Of a DNA stretch of 5,791 bases, positions 1 to 5,103 are shown piece after piece (the stretch's first letter is position 1; each line of letters opens with the position of its first letter). The translations under genes and the position numbers were made by a program. The notes below the pieces were generated by a model. It was not told the origin of the DNA, searched no databases, and worked only from the letters and a program-made list of their open reading frames with translations. The stretch covers positions 15,418 through 21,208 of the forward strand of contig PLNO01000208.1 in the NCBI GenBank assembly GCA_003141795.1, written 5' to 3'. The DNA is from Spirochaetaceae bacterium (GTDB lineage Bacteria > Spirochaetota > Spirochaetia > SZUA-6 > Fen-1364).

Positions 1-110
1 GCGATCTGGTAGTCGCCGCCGATGTCGACGACGATGTTGAGCATCCGTGTGAGGAGCCCCGAGTCGATGAGGTGACCTTCGGCGAGGAAACGGCGCGAGA
101 AGCGGGGCAT
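1..110 (-). CDS. LOR/SDH-like (TIGR00300-type) protein, N-terminal fragment
   Basis: Only the first 36 codons are in the window; the gene runs off the left edge. The translation starts MPRFSRRF and continues with EGHLIDSGLLTRMLNIV, then DIGGDYQI. The pattern GH-[LI]-IDS, then a leucine-rich helix and GG-D-[YF]-x-I, matches my memory of the N-terminus of LOR/SDH (TIGR00300) proteins. That family includes the ornithine cyclodeaminase part of cyanobacterial ArgZ/AgrE and stand-alone versions in archaea and bacteria, linked to arginine/ornithine catabolism. The start ATG lies 9 bp after the stop of the HD gene, with a weak GAGAG ribosome-binding site about 6 nt upstream, so the two are probably co-transcribed. 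Family assignment rests on about 25 residues; the catalytic part is outside the window, so the reaction cannot be confirmed. Confidence 0.6.
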   Translation of the reverse strand, partial: MPRFSRRFLAEGHLIDSGLLTRMLNIVVDIGGDYQI

Positions 111-119
111 GGCAGCTCT

Positions 120-668
120 CTACAGGTGAAGCTCTCTGGAGAACTGGTCGATGGCCGCCCGGGTGAAGGCGATCTTGTCCTTTGCGAGCTCCCTGCTCTT
201 GTCGAAATGGAACTTTTCCGTGAAGGACAGCTCGCGTGAGATGTACTGCATTATCTCCTGCATCGTCTTCATGTTGTACCAGATGAAGGCGCCCACGGAG
301 AGCCGGGCGAAACCCACCGCGCCGATCGAATCGAGCAGGTTCGCGTCGAACAGAAGCTTGCTCTCCACGGAGGCGGGGTTGCCGTTGGGCATGTGGGAGA
401 GGATGGCGTCGATGACGAGGGGGATCTTCTCCGGCACGAACCCCGTCTCGTGGAGGATCGCCTCCGCCCTGTCCGCGGAGCTCTTGGGATGCCCGACCGA
501 CATTTCGATGTCGTGGAGGAAGCATGCGGCGTGCAGAACGTCCTCATCGTGCTCCACACCTTCTCCTATTTCGCGGGCGAGGTGGTACACCCTGAACGAA
601 TGCTCGTATCCCGAACCGAGCCTTCCCGAGGTGAGATCCTTCGCGTACTGCTGGATGAGCTTTCTCAT
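120..668 (-). CDS. HD-domain phosphohydrolase, YedJ/YpgQ type
   Basis: A 182-aa soluble protein with the metal-binding HD signature: H23 (in YEHSFRV), H52-D53 (in CFLHDIE), H92 (in ILSHMPNG) and a later D108. The stretch KLLFDANLLDSIGAVGFAR (104-122) parallels the KIVQDADRLEALGAIGLAR region of E. coli YedJ, so I place it with YedJ/YpgQ; B. subtilis YpgQ hydrolyses (deoxy)nucleoside triphosphates. Here the DAD-R of YedJ reads DAN-L, a possible change near the active site. The real substrate is unknown. The frame stays open to an ATG at 776, but I chose the ATG at 668: the N-terminus then fits the family, and the upstream extension crosses the AT-rich promoter island and shows no family resemblance. 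There is no Shine-Dalgarno before this ATG; a promoter-like pair sits just upstream instead, suggesting a leaderless start. It probably heads an operon with the LOR/SDH-like gene and is divergent from lrp. Confidence 0.88.
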   Translation of the reverse strand: MRKLIQQYAKDLTSGRLGSGYEHSFRVYHLAREIGEGVEHDEDVLHAACFLHDIEMSVGHPKSSADRAEAILHETGFVPEKIPLVIDAILSHMPNGNPASVESKLLFDANLLDSIGAVGFARLSVGAFIWYNMKTMQEIMQYISRELSFTEKFHFDKSRELAKDKIAFTRAAIDQFSRELHL

Positions 669-674
669 GGGGGA

Positions 675-703
675 AGTGTACTGGAGACAGTGGGAGGTTG
701 CAA
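675..703 (-). promoter_or_regulatory. Candidate promoter for the HD gene, placed for a leaderless mRNA
   Basis: Read on the minus strand, TTGCAA (698-703, 4 of 6 to TTGACA) and TACACT (675-680, 4 of 6 to TATAAT) are separated by exactly 17 bp. Six bases (669-674) separate the -10 from the ATG at 668, so the expected transcription start falls on the A of ATG. Individually the boxes are moderate. The support comes from the same geometry being seen at lrp and at the GGDEF gene. Confidence 0.45.
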
Positions 704-759
704 GGAGAGTTGCTTTCCCCTGTGCGCACCGATGAATCGGCGGATAATGACCGTTGTAC

Positions 760-810
760 CGAATATTATATGTCAATATAGATAAAATGACGAATAATAT
801 TTGACGATAT
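760..810. repeat. Pair of 20-bp direct repeats, candidate Lrp-family operators
   Basis: Copies at 760-779 and 791-810 both begin CGAATA and match at 16 of 20 positions; their starts are 31 bp apart, close to three helical turns. The left copy contains an ATATT-7 bp-AATAT inverted repeat (763-767/775-779); the right copy contains ATAT-6 bp-ATAT and GATATC. An inverted CGAATA (TATTCG, 815-820) follows. The segment 761-810 has 10 G/C in 50 bases, against a strongly GC-rich surrounding. AT-rich, helically phased, weakly palindromic sites are typical of Lrp/AsnC proteins, and an lrp gene starts 25 bp away. The left copy covers the minus TATAAT; the right copy covers the plus TTGACG. Binding by the neighbour is inference. 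Confidence 0.5.
765..793 (-). promoter_or_regulatory. Second candidate promoter for the HD gene
   Basis: On the minus strand a perfect TATAAT (765-770) lies 17 bp after TCGTCA (788-793, 4 of 6 to TTGACA). The expected start is near 758, giving a leader of about 90 nt before the ATG at 668. This is an alternative or addition to the closer pair at 675-703. The -10 lies inside the left copy of the 20-bp direct repeat, so it would be exposed to whatever binds there. It also places transcription start downstream of the ATG at 776, arguing against the longer HD reading. Confidence 0.4.
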
Positions 811-829
811 CTCGTATTCGGTGTATGAT
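801..829 (+). promoter_or_regulatory. Promoter of the lrp operon, placed for a leaderless mRNA
   Basis: TTGACG (801-806, 5 of 6) and TATGAT (824-829, 5 of 6) are separated by 17 bp, a near-ideal sigma70-type promoter. Six bases separate the -10 from the ATG at 836, so transcription is expected to begin at or within a base or two of the start codon. No Shine-Dalgarno would be present in the transcript. The -35 sits in the right-hand direct repeat, which suggests repression by a bound regulator, most simply the Lrp protein itself. Confidence 0.75.
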
Positions 830-835
830 TGAAGC

Positions 836-1306
836 ATGATCGATGTGACTGACAGAAAGATCCTCGACCTGCTGCAGCGCAATGCCCGGCTGTCCAATGC
901 GGAGATGGCGGAGGAGGTGGGGCTCACCGTCTCCTCCGTTCACGAGCGCGTCAAGAAGATGGAACGCAAGGGCATCATCAAAGGGTACGTTGCCGTCGTC
1001 GACCCGGACAAGCTCGGCAAGTCGGTCCTCGCCTTCGTCCGTCTCACGGTGAACTCCCATGAGGCCGCCAGCGACGGCATCAAGAAGCTCTGCGCGGAGG
1101 AGATCGACATCCTCGAGTGCCACAACGTCGCCGGAGAGGACTGCTACATCCTCAAGGTCCGGGCCGCCGGGCCGAAACAGCTGGAGAAGCTTCTCTCCGC
1201 CATCCGTGGCAGCGCGGAGGCGGGCAGGTCAATCACGAACATCGTCCTTTCAACGTACAAGGAATCATCCCGTGTCACCCCCGCGCCAGCGGAGGAAGGA
1301 GACTGA
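836..1306 (+). CDS. Lrp/AsnC-family transcriptional regulator
   Basis: A 156-aa protein of normal family length. Residues 2-60 form the AsnC-type winged helix-turn-helix: TDRKILDLLQRNARLSNAE, then VSSVHERVKKMERKGIIKGY as the recognition helix and wing. Residues about 66-142 form the RAM (ligand-binding and oligomerisation) domain, with HNVAGEDCYILKV (96-108) matching the conserved loop-strand that lines the effector site. A tail of about 14 residues rich in Pro, Ala and Glu ends the protein. Members bind amino acids as octamers or dimers and act as local or global regulators. The start is the family-typical MIDVTDRKIL; no Shine-Dalgarno precedes it. It is divergent from the HD and LOR/SDH-like genes and 1 bp upstream of the DUF2917-like gene. 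Its ligand is not readable from sequence; ornithine, arginine or lysine is a guess from the neighbour. Confidence 0.95.
   Translation: MIDVTDRKILDLLQRNARLSNAEMAEEVGLTVSSVHERVKKMERKGIIKGYVAVVDPDKLGKSVLAFVRLTVNSHEAASDGIKKLCAEEIDILECHNVAGEDCYILKVRAAGPKQLEKLLSAIRGSAEAGRSITNIVLSTYKESSRVTPAPAEEGD
1291..1301 (+). promoter_or_regulatory. Strong Shine-Dalgarno for the DUF2917-like gene
   Basis: GGAGGAAGGAG lies 6 nt before the ATG at 1308 and inside the last codons of lrp. It fixes the start of the small gene, whose frame is open much further upstream, and shows that second genes of transcription units here use normal ribosome binding, in contrast to lrp itself. Confidence 0.85.
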
Positions 1307-1307
1307 T

Positions 1308-1589
1308 ATGAGCTCGATCGATATTCCCGTCCTTCTGAACGATTTCGGTAGGAGGTCATTTGTCGAGTCAGAGCCTGTTCCGCTTCGAATCGTCCTCGTT
1401 CAGGGGGAGGCCCTGAGTGTCCCTCGCACGCTCTCCACGGTTCGCGTTCTGTCAGGAAAAGCGTGGATCTCGATGAATGGTCGGGACGTCCTTCTCTCCG
1501 CCGGGGAGCAGTCGGACGTCGGTCGGTCCCGCAATGGCTCCGTGATCTCCGCGGTCGGCAGTCAGGCTCTGCTGTTCCAGCTCTGCTAG
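1308..1589 (+). CDS. Small DUF2917-like protein
   Basis: A 93-aa protein with no signal peptide or membrane segment. Residues 45-68 (VRVLSGKAWISMNGRDVLL, then SAGEQ) show the beta-rich pattern I associate with DUF2917, a short cupin-like family of unknown function: a hydrophobic strand, G-x-[AV]-W-[IV]-[ST], a G-x-D turn, then L-x-[AP]-G-E. The rest alternates like beta strands and ends in LLFQLC. The ATG is 1 bp after the lrp stop and follows a very strong Shine-Dalgarno, so it is co-transcribed with the regulator. The pairing suggests either a regulated target or a small accessory of the Lrp protein, but nothing in the sequence decides this. Its stop shares CTAG with the convergent algH stop. 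The family call is moderate; the gene call is firm. Confidence 0.75.
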   Translation: MSSIDIPVLLNDFGRRSFVESEPVPLRIVLVQGEALSVPRTLSTVRVLSGKAWISMNGRDVLLSAGEQSDVGRSRNGSVISAVGSQALLFQLC

Positions 1590-2182
1590 TTCATCGAGGG
1601 CTTGAATCCGGTCTGGAGGATGATGCGGTACAGGGGCCCCTTCCCGGCAAAGGCCTCTTCCCACGCGCCGGCCGCGTCGGGGCGGAAGACGATCTCCCGC
1701 GTCGCCTTTACGACGATCCATGCCTCCGCCTGCAGCTCCCCTTCCACCTGCCCGGGGCCCCATCCGGAATAGCCGGCGAAAAATCGGATCATCGGCCGCT
1801 CCTCATCCGCCAGACTGCTCCAGTCGTTGACGAGGTAGTCGATGAGGGCCTGTGTCGCCGGCTCGGAGATCACCCCGTCGACCGGCTGTTCGGCGCCAGG
1901 ATTTTCCGGGAATCCCGGGATCGGCTCGTGGATGAGGAACAGGACGTCCTGCTGCACGGGTCCGCCGATGAAGACGGGCAGAGTGGCGGCCGGGGTTTCC
2001 TCCAGCCCCTCCACGATCTCACCGAGGGTGAAGGCCGACGGGTGATTCACCACGAGACCGAAGGCGCCGTTCTCGTCATGGGAGATCATGAGGATGACGG
2101 CGCGTCGGAAGTTGGGGTCCTTGAGGGTGATCTCGGAAACGAGAAAGCTGCCGCCGAGAAACCGGGGAGCATCGGGGGTCAT
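1586..2182 (-). CDS. YqgE/AlgH family protein (UPF0301, DUF179)
   Basis: A 198-aa protein, near the usual length of the family. Family motifs in order: FLGGSFLVSE (8-17), KDPNF (21-25), GAFGLVVNHP (39-48), GGPVQQDVLF (73-82) and GYSGWGPGQVEGEL (137-150), followed by the W-[IL] strand (AWIV). The family is widespread and cytoplasmic; AlgH was named as a factor affecting alginate genes in Pseudomonas, but its molecular function is unresolved. The start ATG overlaps the radical SAM stop (ATGA), and a GGAGGG Shine-Dalgarno (plus-strand 2191-2196) sits 8 nt upstream, so translation is probably coupled. An insertion between GGPVQ and the WGPGQ motif (about 90-125) holds the usual variable acidic region. 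Identification is firm; role is unknown. Confidence 0.95.
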   Translation of the reverse strand: MTPDAPRFLGGSFLVSEITLKDPNFRRAVILMISHDENGAFGLVVNHPSAFTLGEIVEGLEETPAATLPVFIGGPVQQDVLFLIHEPIPGFPENPGAEQPVDGVISEPATQALIDYLVNDWSSLADEERPMIRFFAGYSGWGPGQVEGELQAEAWIVVKATREIVFRPDAAGAWEEAFAGKGPLYRIILQTGFKPSMN

Positions 2183-3492
2183 GGGCTTGTCCCTCCGCGG
2201 GTGAACTGGAACCTTTCGTCCCCGCGGACCTCCTCCCGCAGCCAGGCCTCGGGGTCGGGCCCCAGGGCTGCCGAAAGATGGAAGAGCGGCCTCAGGAAGC
2301 CTTCATTGTCGAGCCTGGCGCCGACGAGGTCACGGTTGATCTCCACGGGGCCTGCGGCACGGACCTGTCGGGCGAGCGGCGTGCCGCTGAAAAGCCGAAC
2401 GCCGACGTTGACACCGACCCGCTCCGGAGATATGCGTCGCATCAGATCGATTGTTTCCCGCGCCGTCTCCTTCGTCTCCCCGGGGCCGCCGATGAGGACG
2501 TCGCAGCGGAACGGTATGCCGGCCGCTCTGCAATGGTCGGCGGTGCGCGACATATCATCGGGGCCGAAACGCCGGCCGAACCGTCGCAGCATGTCGGCGT
2601 TTCCGCTGTCGGCGCCGAACTGGATGCCGACGCATCCGGCCCTGCGGAAGAGGAGGGCGGTCTCCGCGTCGAAGGGGACCGGCGAGCATAGCGCGCGCCA
2701 GCGGATCTTCTCCCCCAGCCCGCACTCGATGATGGCCCGGCAGACCGCCTGGCCGTGCTCGAGGGGGATGTTGAACTCGCAGTCGCACGTGTGGAAGCGG
2801 TCGATCCCCTGGGCCAGAAGCGCTTTCAGCTCCGCCACCACACGAGCCGGCGGCAGGACCCGGCACTGGCGCCCCTTCCCGACAGGATCGGCACAGTAGC
2901 TGCACTCCATGGGGCATCCCCGCCTCGTTTCGAAACCCACCTCACCGCCTTCCCGGAAATACGTGAGGTTGTCGATGAACGAGCGGGTCCGCGGGGGAAG
3001 CCGGTCCAGCGGCAGGCCGGCGCCCGGGGTGCGCTGCAGCCCGCCGTCGTCCCACCAGAGCAGGCCGGGCACCCTGTCCACGTCAGCAGCGTCGCGCAGC
3101 GCATCGGCGAGGTTCACGAGCGGCTGTTCGCCGTCGCCTGCGATGGCGAAATCGGCGCCGCAGTAATCGATGATCGCCTCGGGCATGAGGGAAAGCCCTG
3201 CGCCGCCCAGGACGAGGGGAGCGTCGAAACGCTCGCGCAGGGAGCCGATGATGTCGCGGATGCCGGGGAGGAGGAACGTGTCGCCGTCCTCGACGTTCCT
3301 CACCGTGAGGCCGACGAGATCGGCACCCCGCTCAGCCGCGGCTTCGATGTCGGAGTCGATGCTGTCCGAGAAACACAGGTCGAGGAGCAGGGGTTCGTGG
3401 CCCGCGGCCCGAAGGCTGTCGGCGAGATAGTCGAGCCCGACCGGTGCGACCGGGGGCCTCAAGCGATTGGGATGAACGAGCAGCACCTTCAT
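2179..3492 (-). CDS. Cobalamin-binding-type radical SAM enzyme
   Basis: A 437-aa protein. Residues 1-135 look like the B12-binding Rossmann domain: MKVLLVHPN, then PVAPVGLDYLADSLRAAGHE, GLTVRNVEDG and VLGGAGLSLMPE. The DxHxxG cobalamin-ligand motif is absent, as in many members of this radical SAM class. The radical SAM core follows, with C193-x3-C197-x2-C200 for the 4Fe-4S cluster (RGCPMECSYCADP), then HTCDCEFNIPLEHG (234-247), a G-rich strand at FGADSGN (292-298) and LIGGPGET (333-340). Extra cysteines (210, 236, 238, 251, 257, 269, 287, 321, 330) are numerous. Enzymes of this type do methyl transfers or ring rearrangements on unactivated carbons; the substrate is not readable here. GGAG sits 6 nt before the ATG. 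It is first in a two-gene unit with algH. Confidence 0.92.
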   Translation of the reverse strand: MKVLLVHPNRLRPPVAPVGLDYLADSLRAAGHEPLLLDLCFSDSIDSDIEAAAERGADLVGLTVRNVEDGDTFLLPGIRDIIGSLRERFDAPLVLGGAGLSLMPEAIIDYCGADFAIAGDGEQPLVNLADALRDAADVDRVPGLLWWDDGGLQRTPGAGLPLDRLPPRTRSFIDNLTYFREGGEVGFETRRGCPMECSYCADPVGKGRQCRVLPPARVVAELKALLAQGIDRFHTCDCEFNIPLEHGQAVCRAIIECGLGEKIRWRALCSPVPFDAETALLFRRAGCVGIQFGADSGNADMLRRFGRRFGPDDMSRTADHCRAAGIPFRCDVLIGGPGETKETARETIDLMRRISPERVGVNVGVRLFSGTPLARQVRAAGPVEINRDLVGARLDNEGFLRPLFHLSAALGPDPEAWLREEVRGDERFQFTRGGTSP

Positions 3493-3545
3493 GCACGACT
3501 CCGTCCCGGGGAGGACAGCACGTCGCGGTGCGCCGCCCCGTCAGG

Positions 3546-3574
3546 ATAGTGCCACCAACCGAGGGCTTGTACAA
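3546..3574 (-). promoter_or_regulatory. Weak candidate promoter for the radical SAM-algH unit
   Basis: On the minus strand TTGTAC (3569-3574) and CACTAT (3546-3551) are 17 bp apart, giving an expected leader near 48 nt. The -35 is part of an 8-bp palindrome, TTGTACAA (3567-3574). The -10 matches consensus at only 3 of 6, so this is tentative. No leaderless-type pair is visible before this gene, which has a proper Shine-Dalgarno. Confidence 0.25.
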
Positions 3575-3632
3575 CAGATCGGCGGGTGCGCGGGGGCGGG
3601 CGCGCTGCGCGGACTTCCCTCACCCCCGCTCC

Positions 3633-3661
3633 TTGACCCCCGCGGGGATCGGAGCTATCGT
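3633..3661 (+). promoter_or_regulatory. Candidate promoter for the DUF1015 gene
   Basis: TTGACC (3633-3638, 5 of 6) and TATCGT (3656-3661, 4 of 6) are 17 bp apart. The expected start is near 3668, just before AGGAG (3671-3675), which is 7 nt from the ATG at 3683. The transcript would therefore have a very short leader that just includes the Shine-Dalgarno. The spacer contains most of the perfect palindrome CCCCGCGGGG (3638-3647), which could be a protein site or mere GC-rich chance. Confidence 0.5.
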
Positions 3662-3682
3662 GCGCGCAAAAGGAGTCCTCCG

Positions 3683-5053
3683 ATGCCCGACAGCATCAAT
3701 GATGTGCGACCCTTCCGAGCCCTGCACTATGACCCTTCCGTCGTGAAAGACATCGGCCTCTGCCTCTCGCAGCCCTACGACGTCATCTCTGCGGAGCAGC
3801 AGGACGCCTACTACGCCCAGCATCCCTACAACGTCATCCGTCTGATCCTCAACAAGGAAGAACCGGGCGACAACGACGCGAACAACCGCTATACACGCGC
3901 GCGGGATTTCATGCAGAGCTGGCGGTCCGAGGGCGTGCTGCGGGAAACGGTCCGCCCCTCCTTCTGGGTCTACGAGCAGGAGTTCGACCTGCCCGGCATC
4001 GGACGCAAGCATGTGCGTGGGTTCATCGGGTCCGTCCGGCTGCGCGACTACGCGGAGCGCAGGATCCTCCCCCACGAGAAGGTGTTGAAGGGGCCCCTGG
4101 AGGACAGGATCACCCTCACGGCGGCAACGCGCACCCAGTTCGAGTACATCTGGAGCCTCTACCAGGACAAGGCGTACATGATCGACAACATCCTCGACGA
4201 GGTGAGCAGGGAGGCGCCGATCATCGACTTCGTCGAACAGCCCATCGGCGTGCGCCACCGCATGTGGCGCCTCATGGACCCCGAGAAGTGCGAGATCATC
4301 CACCGCACCATGGCCCGGCTGAAGCTGTACGTCGCCGACGGGCATCACCGCTACCAGACCATGCTCACCATCCGCGACAGGCTGCGTGAGCGCTACCCGG
4401 ACGCGGGACCCGAGGCGCCCTGGGAGTACATCATGATGTTCCTGGTGAACTCCGAGCACGAAGGCCTCACGATCCTCCCCACGCACAGGATGCTGCACGG
4501 CATCCAGGTGGAGAGCATCTTCAAGCTCGGGGCCGACATCCTCGAGCATTTCCACGTGAAGAAGTACGTTTTCAAGAACGGCGACGAGGCGGAGGTGCGC
4601 CGGCGCTGGCTGCGGGACCTCGCCGACGTCGGAGCGGGCGAGCACACCTTCGGCGCATACATCGTGAACACCAACGGGTACTACCTGCTCACGCTCCGCG
4701 ACGAGGAGGCCTACGAGGAGCTCGTGCGGCTGGACACCACCTCGGCCTGGAAGCTCCTTGACGTCAACATCCTCAACACGCTCATCCTCGATCAGATCCT
4801 CGGCATCACCGAGGAGCAGCTCAGCCTGTCGACGAGCATTTCCTACACGAAGGATGTCGATGAGGCGATTTCGCGCGTGCGCTCGGGAGAGATGCAGGTG
4901 GCGTTCATCCTCAACCCCACCGCGCTTTCGGATGTGCTCACCATCGCCGACAATGCCGAGAAAATGCCGAGAAAATCGACCCATTTCTACCCGAAACCCG
5001 TCTCCGGGCTCGTTTTCTACCCCATGGACAGGGAGTTCCATTCCCGCCCATAG
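3683..5053 (+). CDS. DUF1015 family protein
   Basis: A 456-aa cytoplasmic protein with the DUF1015 (COG4198) hallmarks in order: RPFRALHYDP (9-18), PYDVIS (31-36), HPYNVIRL (47-54), ILPHEKVLKGPLEDR (128-142), VADGHHRYQT (217-226), PTHRMLHG (266-273), and near the end KMPRKSTHFYPKPVSGLVF. The family has no settled function. The DGHHR motif resembles the DGHxR signature of the ParB/sulfiredoxin fold, which includes free serine kinases, and I recall DUF1015 genes lying near serA in some genomes; a serine-related role is inference only. The start at 3683 is set by AGGAG 7 nt upstream and by the family N-terminus; the frame is open 64 codons further up but that part crosses the promoter and has no family motif. 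It stands alone between a divergent and a downstream promoter. Confidence 0.93.
   Translation: MPDSINDVRPFRALHYDPSVVKDIGLCLSQPYDVISAEQQDAYYAQHPYNVIRLILNKEEPGDNDANNRYTRARDFMQSWRSEGVLRETVRPSFWVYEQEFDLPGIGRKHVRGFIGSVRLRDYAERRILPHEKVLKGPLEDRITLTAATRTQFEYIWSLYQDKAYMIDNILDEVSREAPIIDFVEQPIGVRHRMWRLMDPEKCEIIHRTMARLKLYVADGHHRYQTMLTIRDRLRERYPDAGPEAPWEYIMMFLVNSEHEGLTILPTHRMLHGIQVESIFKLGADILEHFHVKKYVFKNGDEAEVRRRWLRDLADVGAGEHTFGAYIVNTNGYYLLTLRDEEAYEELVRLDTTSAWKLLDVNILNTLILDQILGITEEQLSLSTSISYTKDVDEAISRVRSGEMQVAFILNPTALSDVLTIADNAEKMPRKSTHFYPKPVSGLVFYPMDREFHSRP
4952..4976 (+). repeat. Two tandem 11-bp units inside the DUF1015 gene
   Basis: AATGCCGAGAA occurs at 4952-4962 and again at 4963-4973, followed by AAT. 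Because 11 is not a multiple of 3, the two copies are read in different frames: the first encodes part of NAEK, the second part of KMPRK. The protein motif across the repeat (EKMPRKSTHFYPKP) is the normal family sequence, so the repeat has not shifted the frame. It could be a slippage-prone site, but is equally explained by chance. Confidence 0.6.
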
Positions 5054-5068
5054 CGTGAAATCGGAAAC

Positions 5069-5097
5069 TTGGCATTCATCCCCAGCTGCTGTATACT
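5069..5097 (+). promoter_or_regulatory. Promoter of the GGDEF gene, placed for a leaderless mRNA
   Basis: TTGGCA (5069-5074, 5 of 6) and TATACT (5092-5097, 5 of 6) are 17 bp apart in the 50-bp gap after DUF1015. Six bases (5098-5103) separate the -10 from the ATG at 5104, so transcription should begin at the start codon. No Shine-Dalgarno is present. No rho-independent terminator is visible in this gap, so some read-through from DUF1015 is possible. Confidence 0.72.
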
Positions 5098-5103
5098 CGC
5101 CCA

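Noticed and set aside
722..729. Palindrome GTGCGCAC in the lrp-HD intergenic region
   Set aside because: Eight bases, single copy, not aligned with either promoter; probably chance.
669..776. Upstream extension of the HD gene to an ATG at 776
   Set aside because: The extra 36 residues cross the AT-rich promoter region, have no HD-family resemblance, and lie mostly upstream of or within the likely promoters.
1463..2899. Open plus-strand frame of 478 codons opposite algH and the radical SAM gene
   Set aside because: It is antisense to two genes with clear family motifs, is rich in Arg, Pro, Ser and Gly as expected of a GC-rich shadow frame, and has no recognisable domain or ribosome-binding site.
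2755..3549. Plus-strand frame of 264 codons opposite the radical SAM gene
   Set aside because: Antisense shadow of a well-supported gene; no domain recognised.
3638..3647. Perfect palindrome CCCCGCGGGG upstream of DUF1015
   Set aside because: It is short, wholly G/C in GC-rich DNA, lacks a T run for termination and overlaps a promoter spacer; no specific function is supported.
3491..3682. Upstream extension of the DUF1015 frame
   Set aside because: No ribosome-binding site or family similarity; the AGGAG before 3683 and the RPFRAL N-terminus fix the start there.
5054..5103. Possible terminator after DUF1015
   Set aside because: No GC stem followed by a T run could be found; the gap is explained by the GGDEF promoter.
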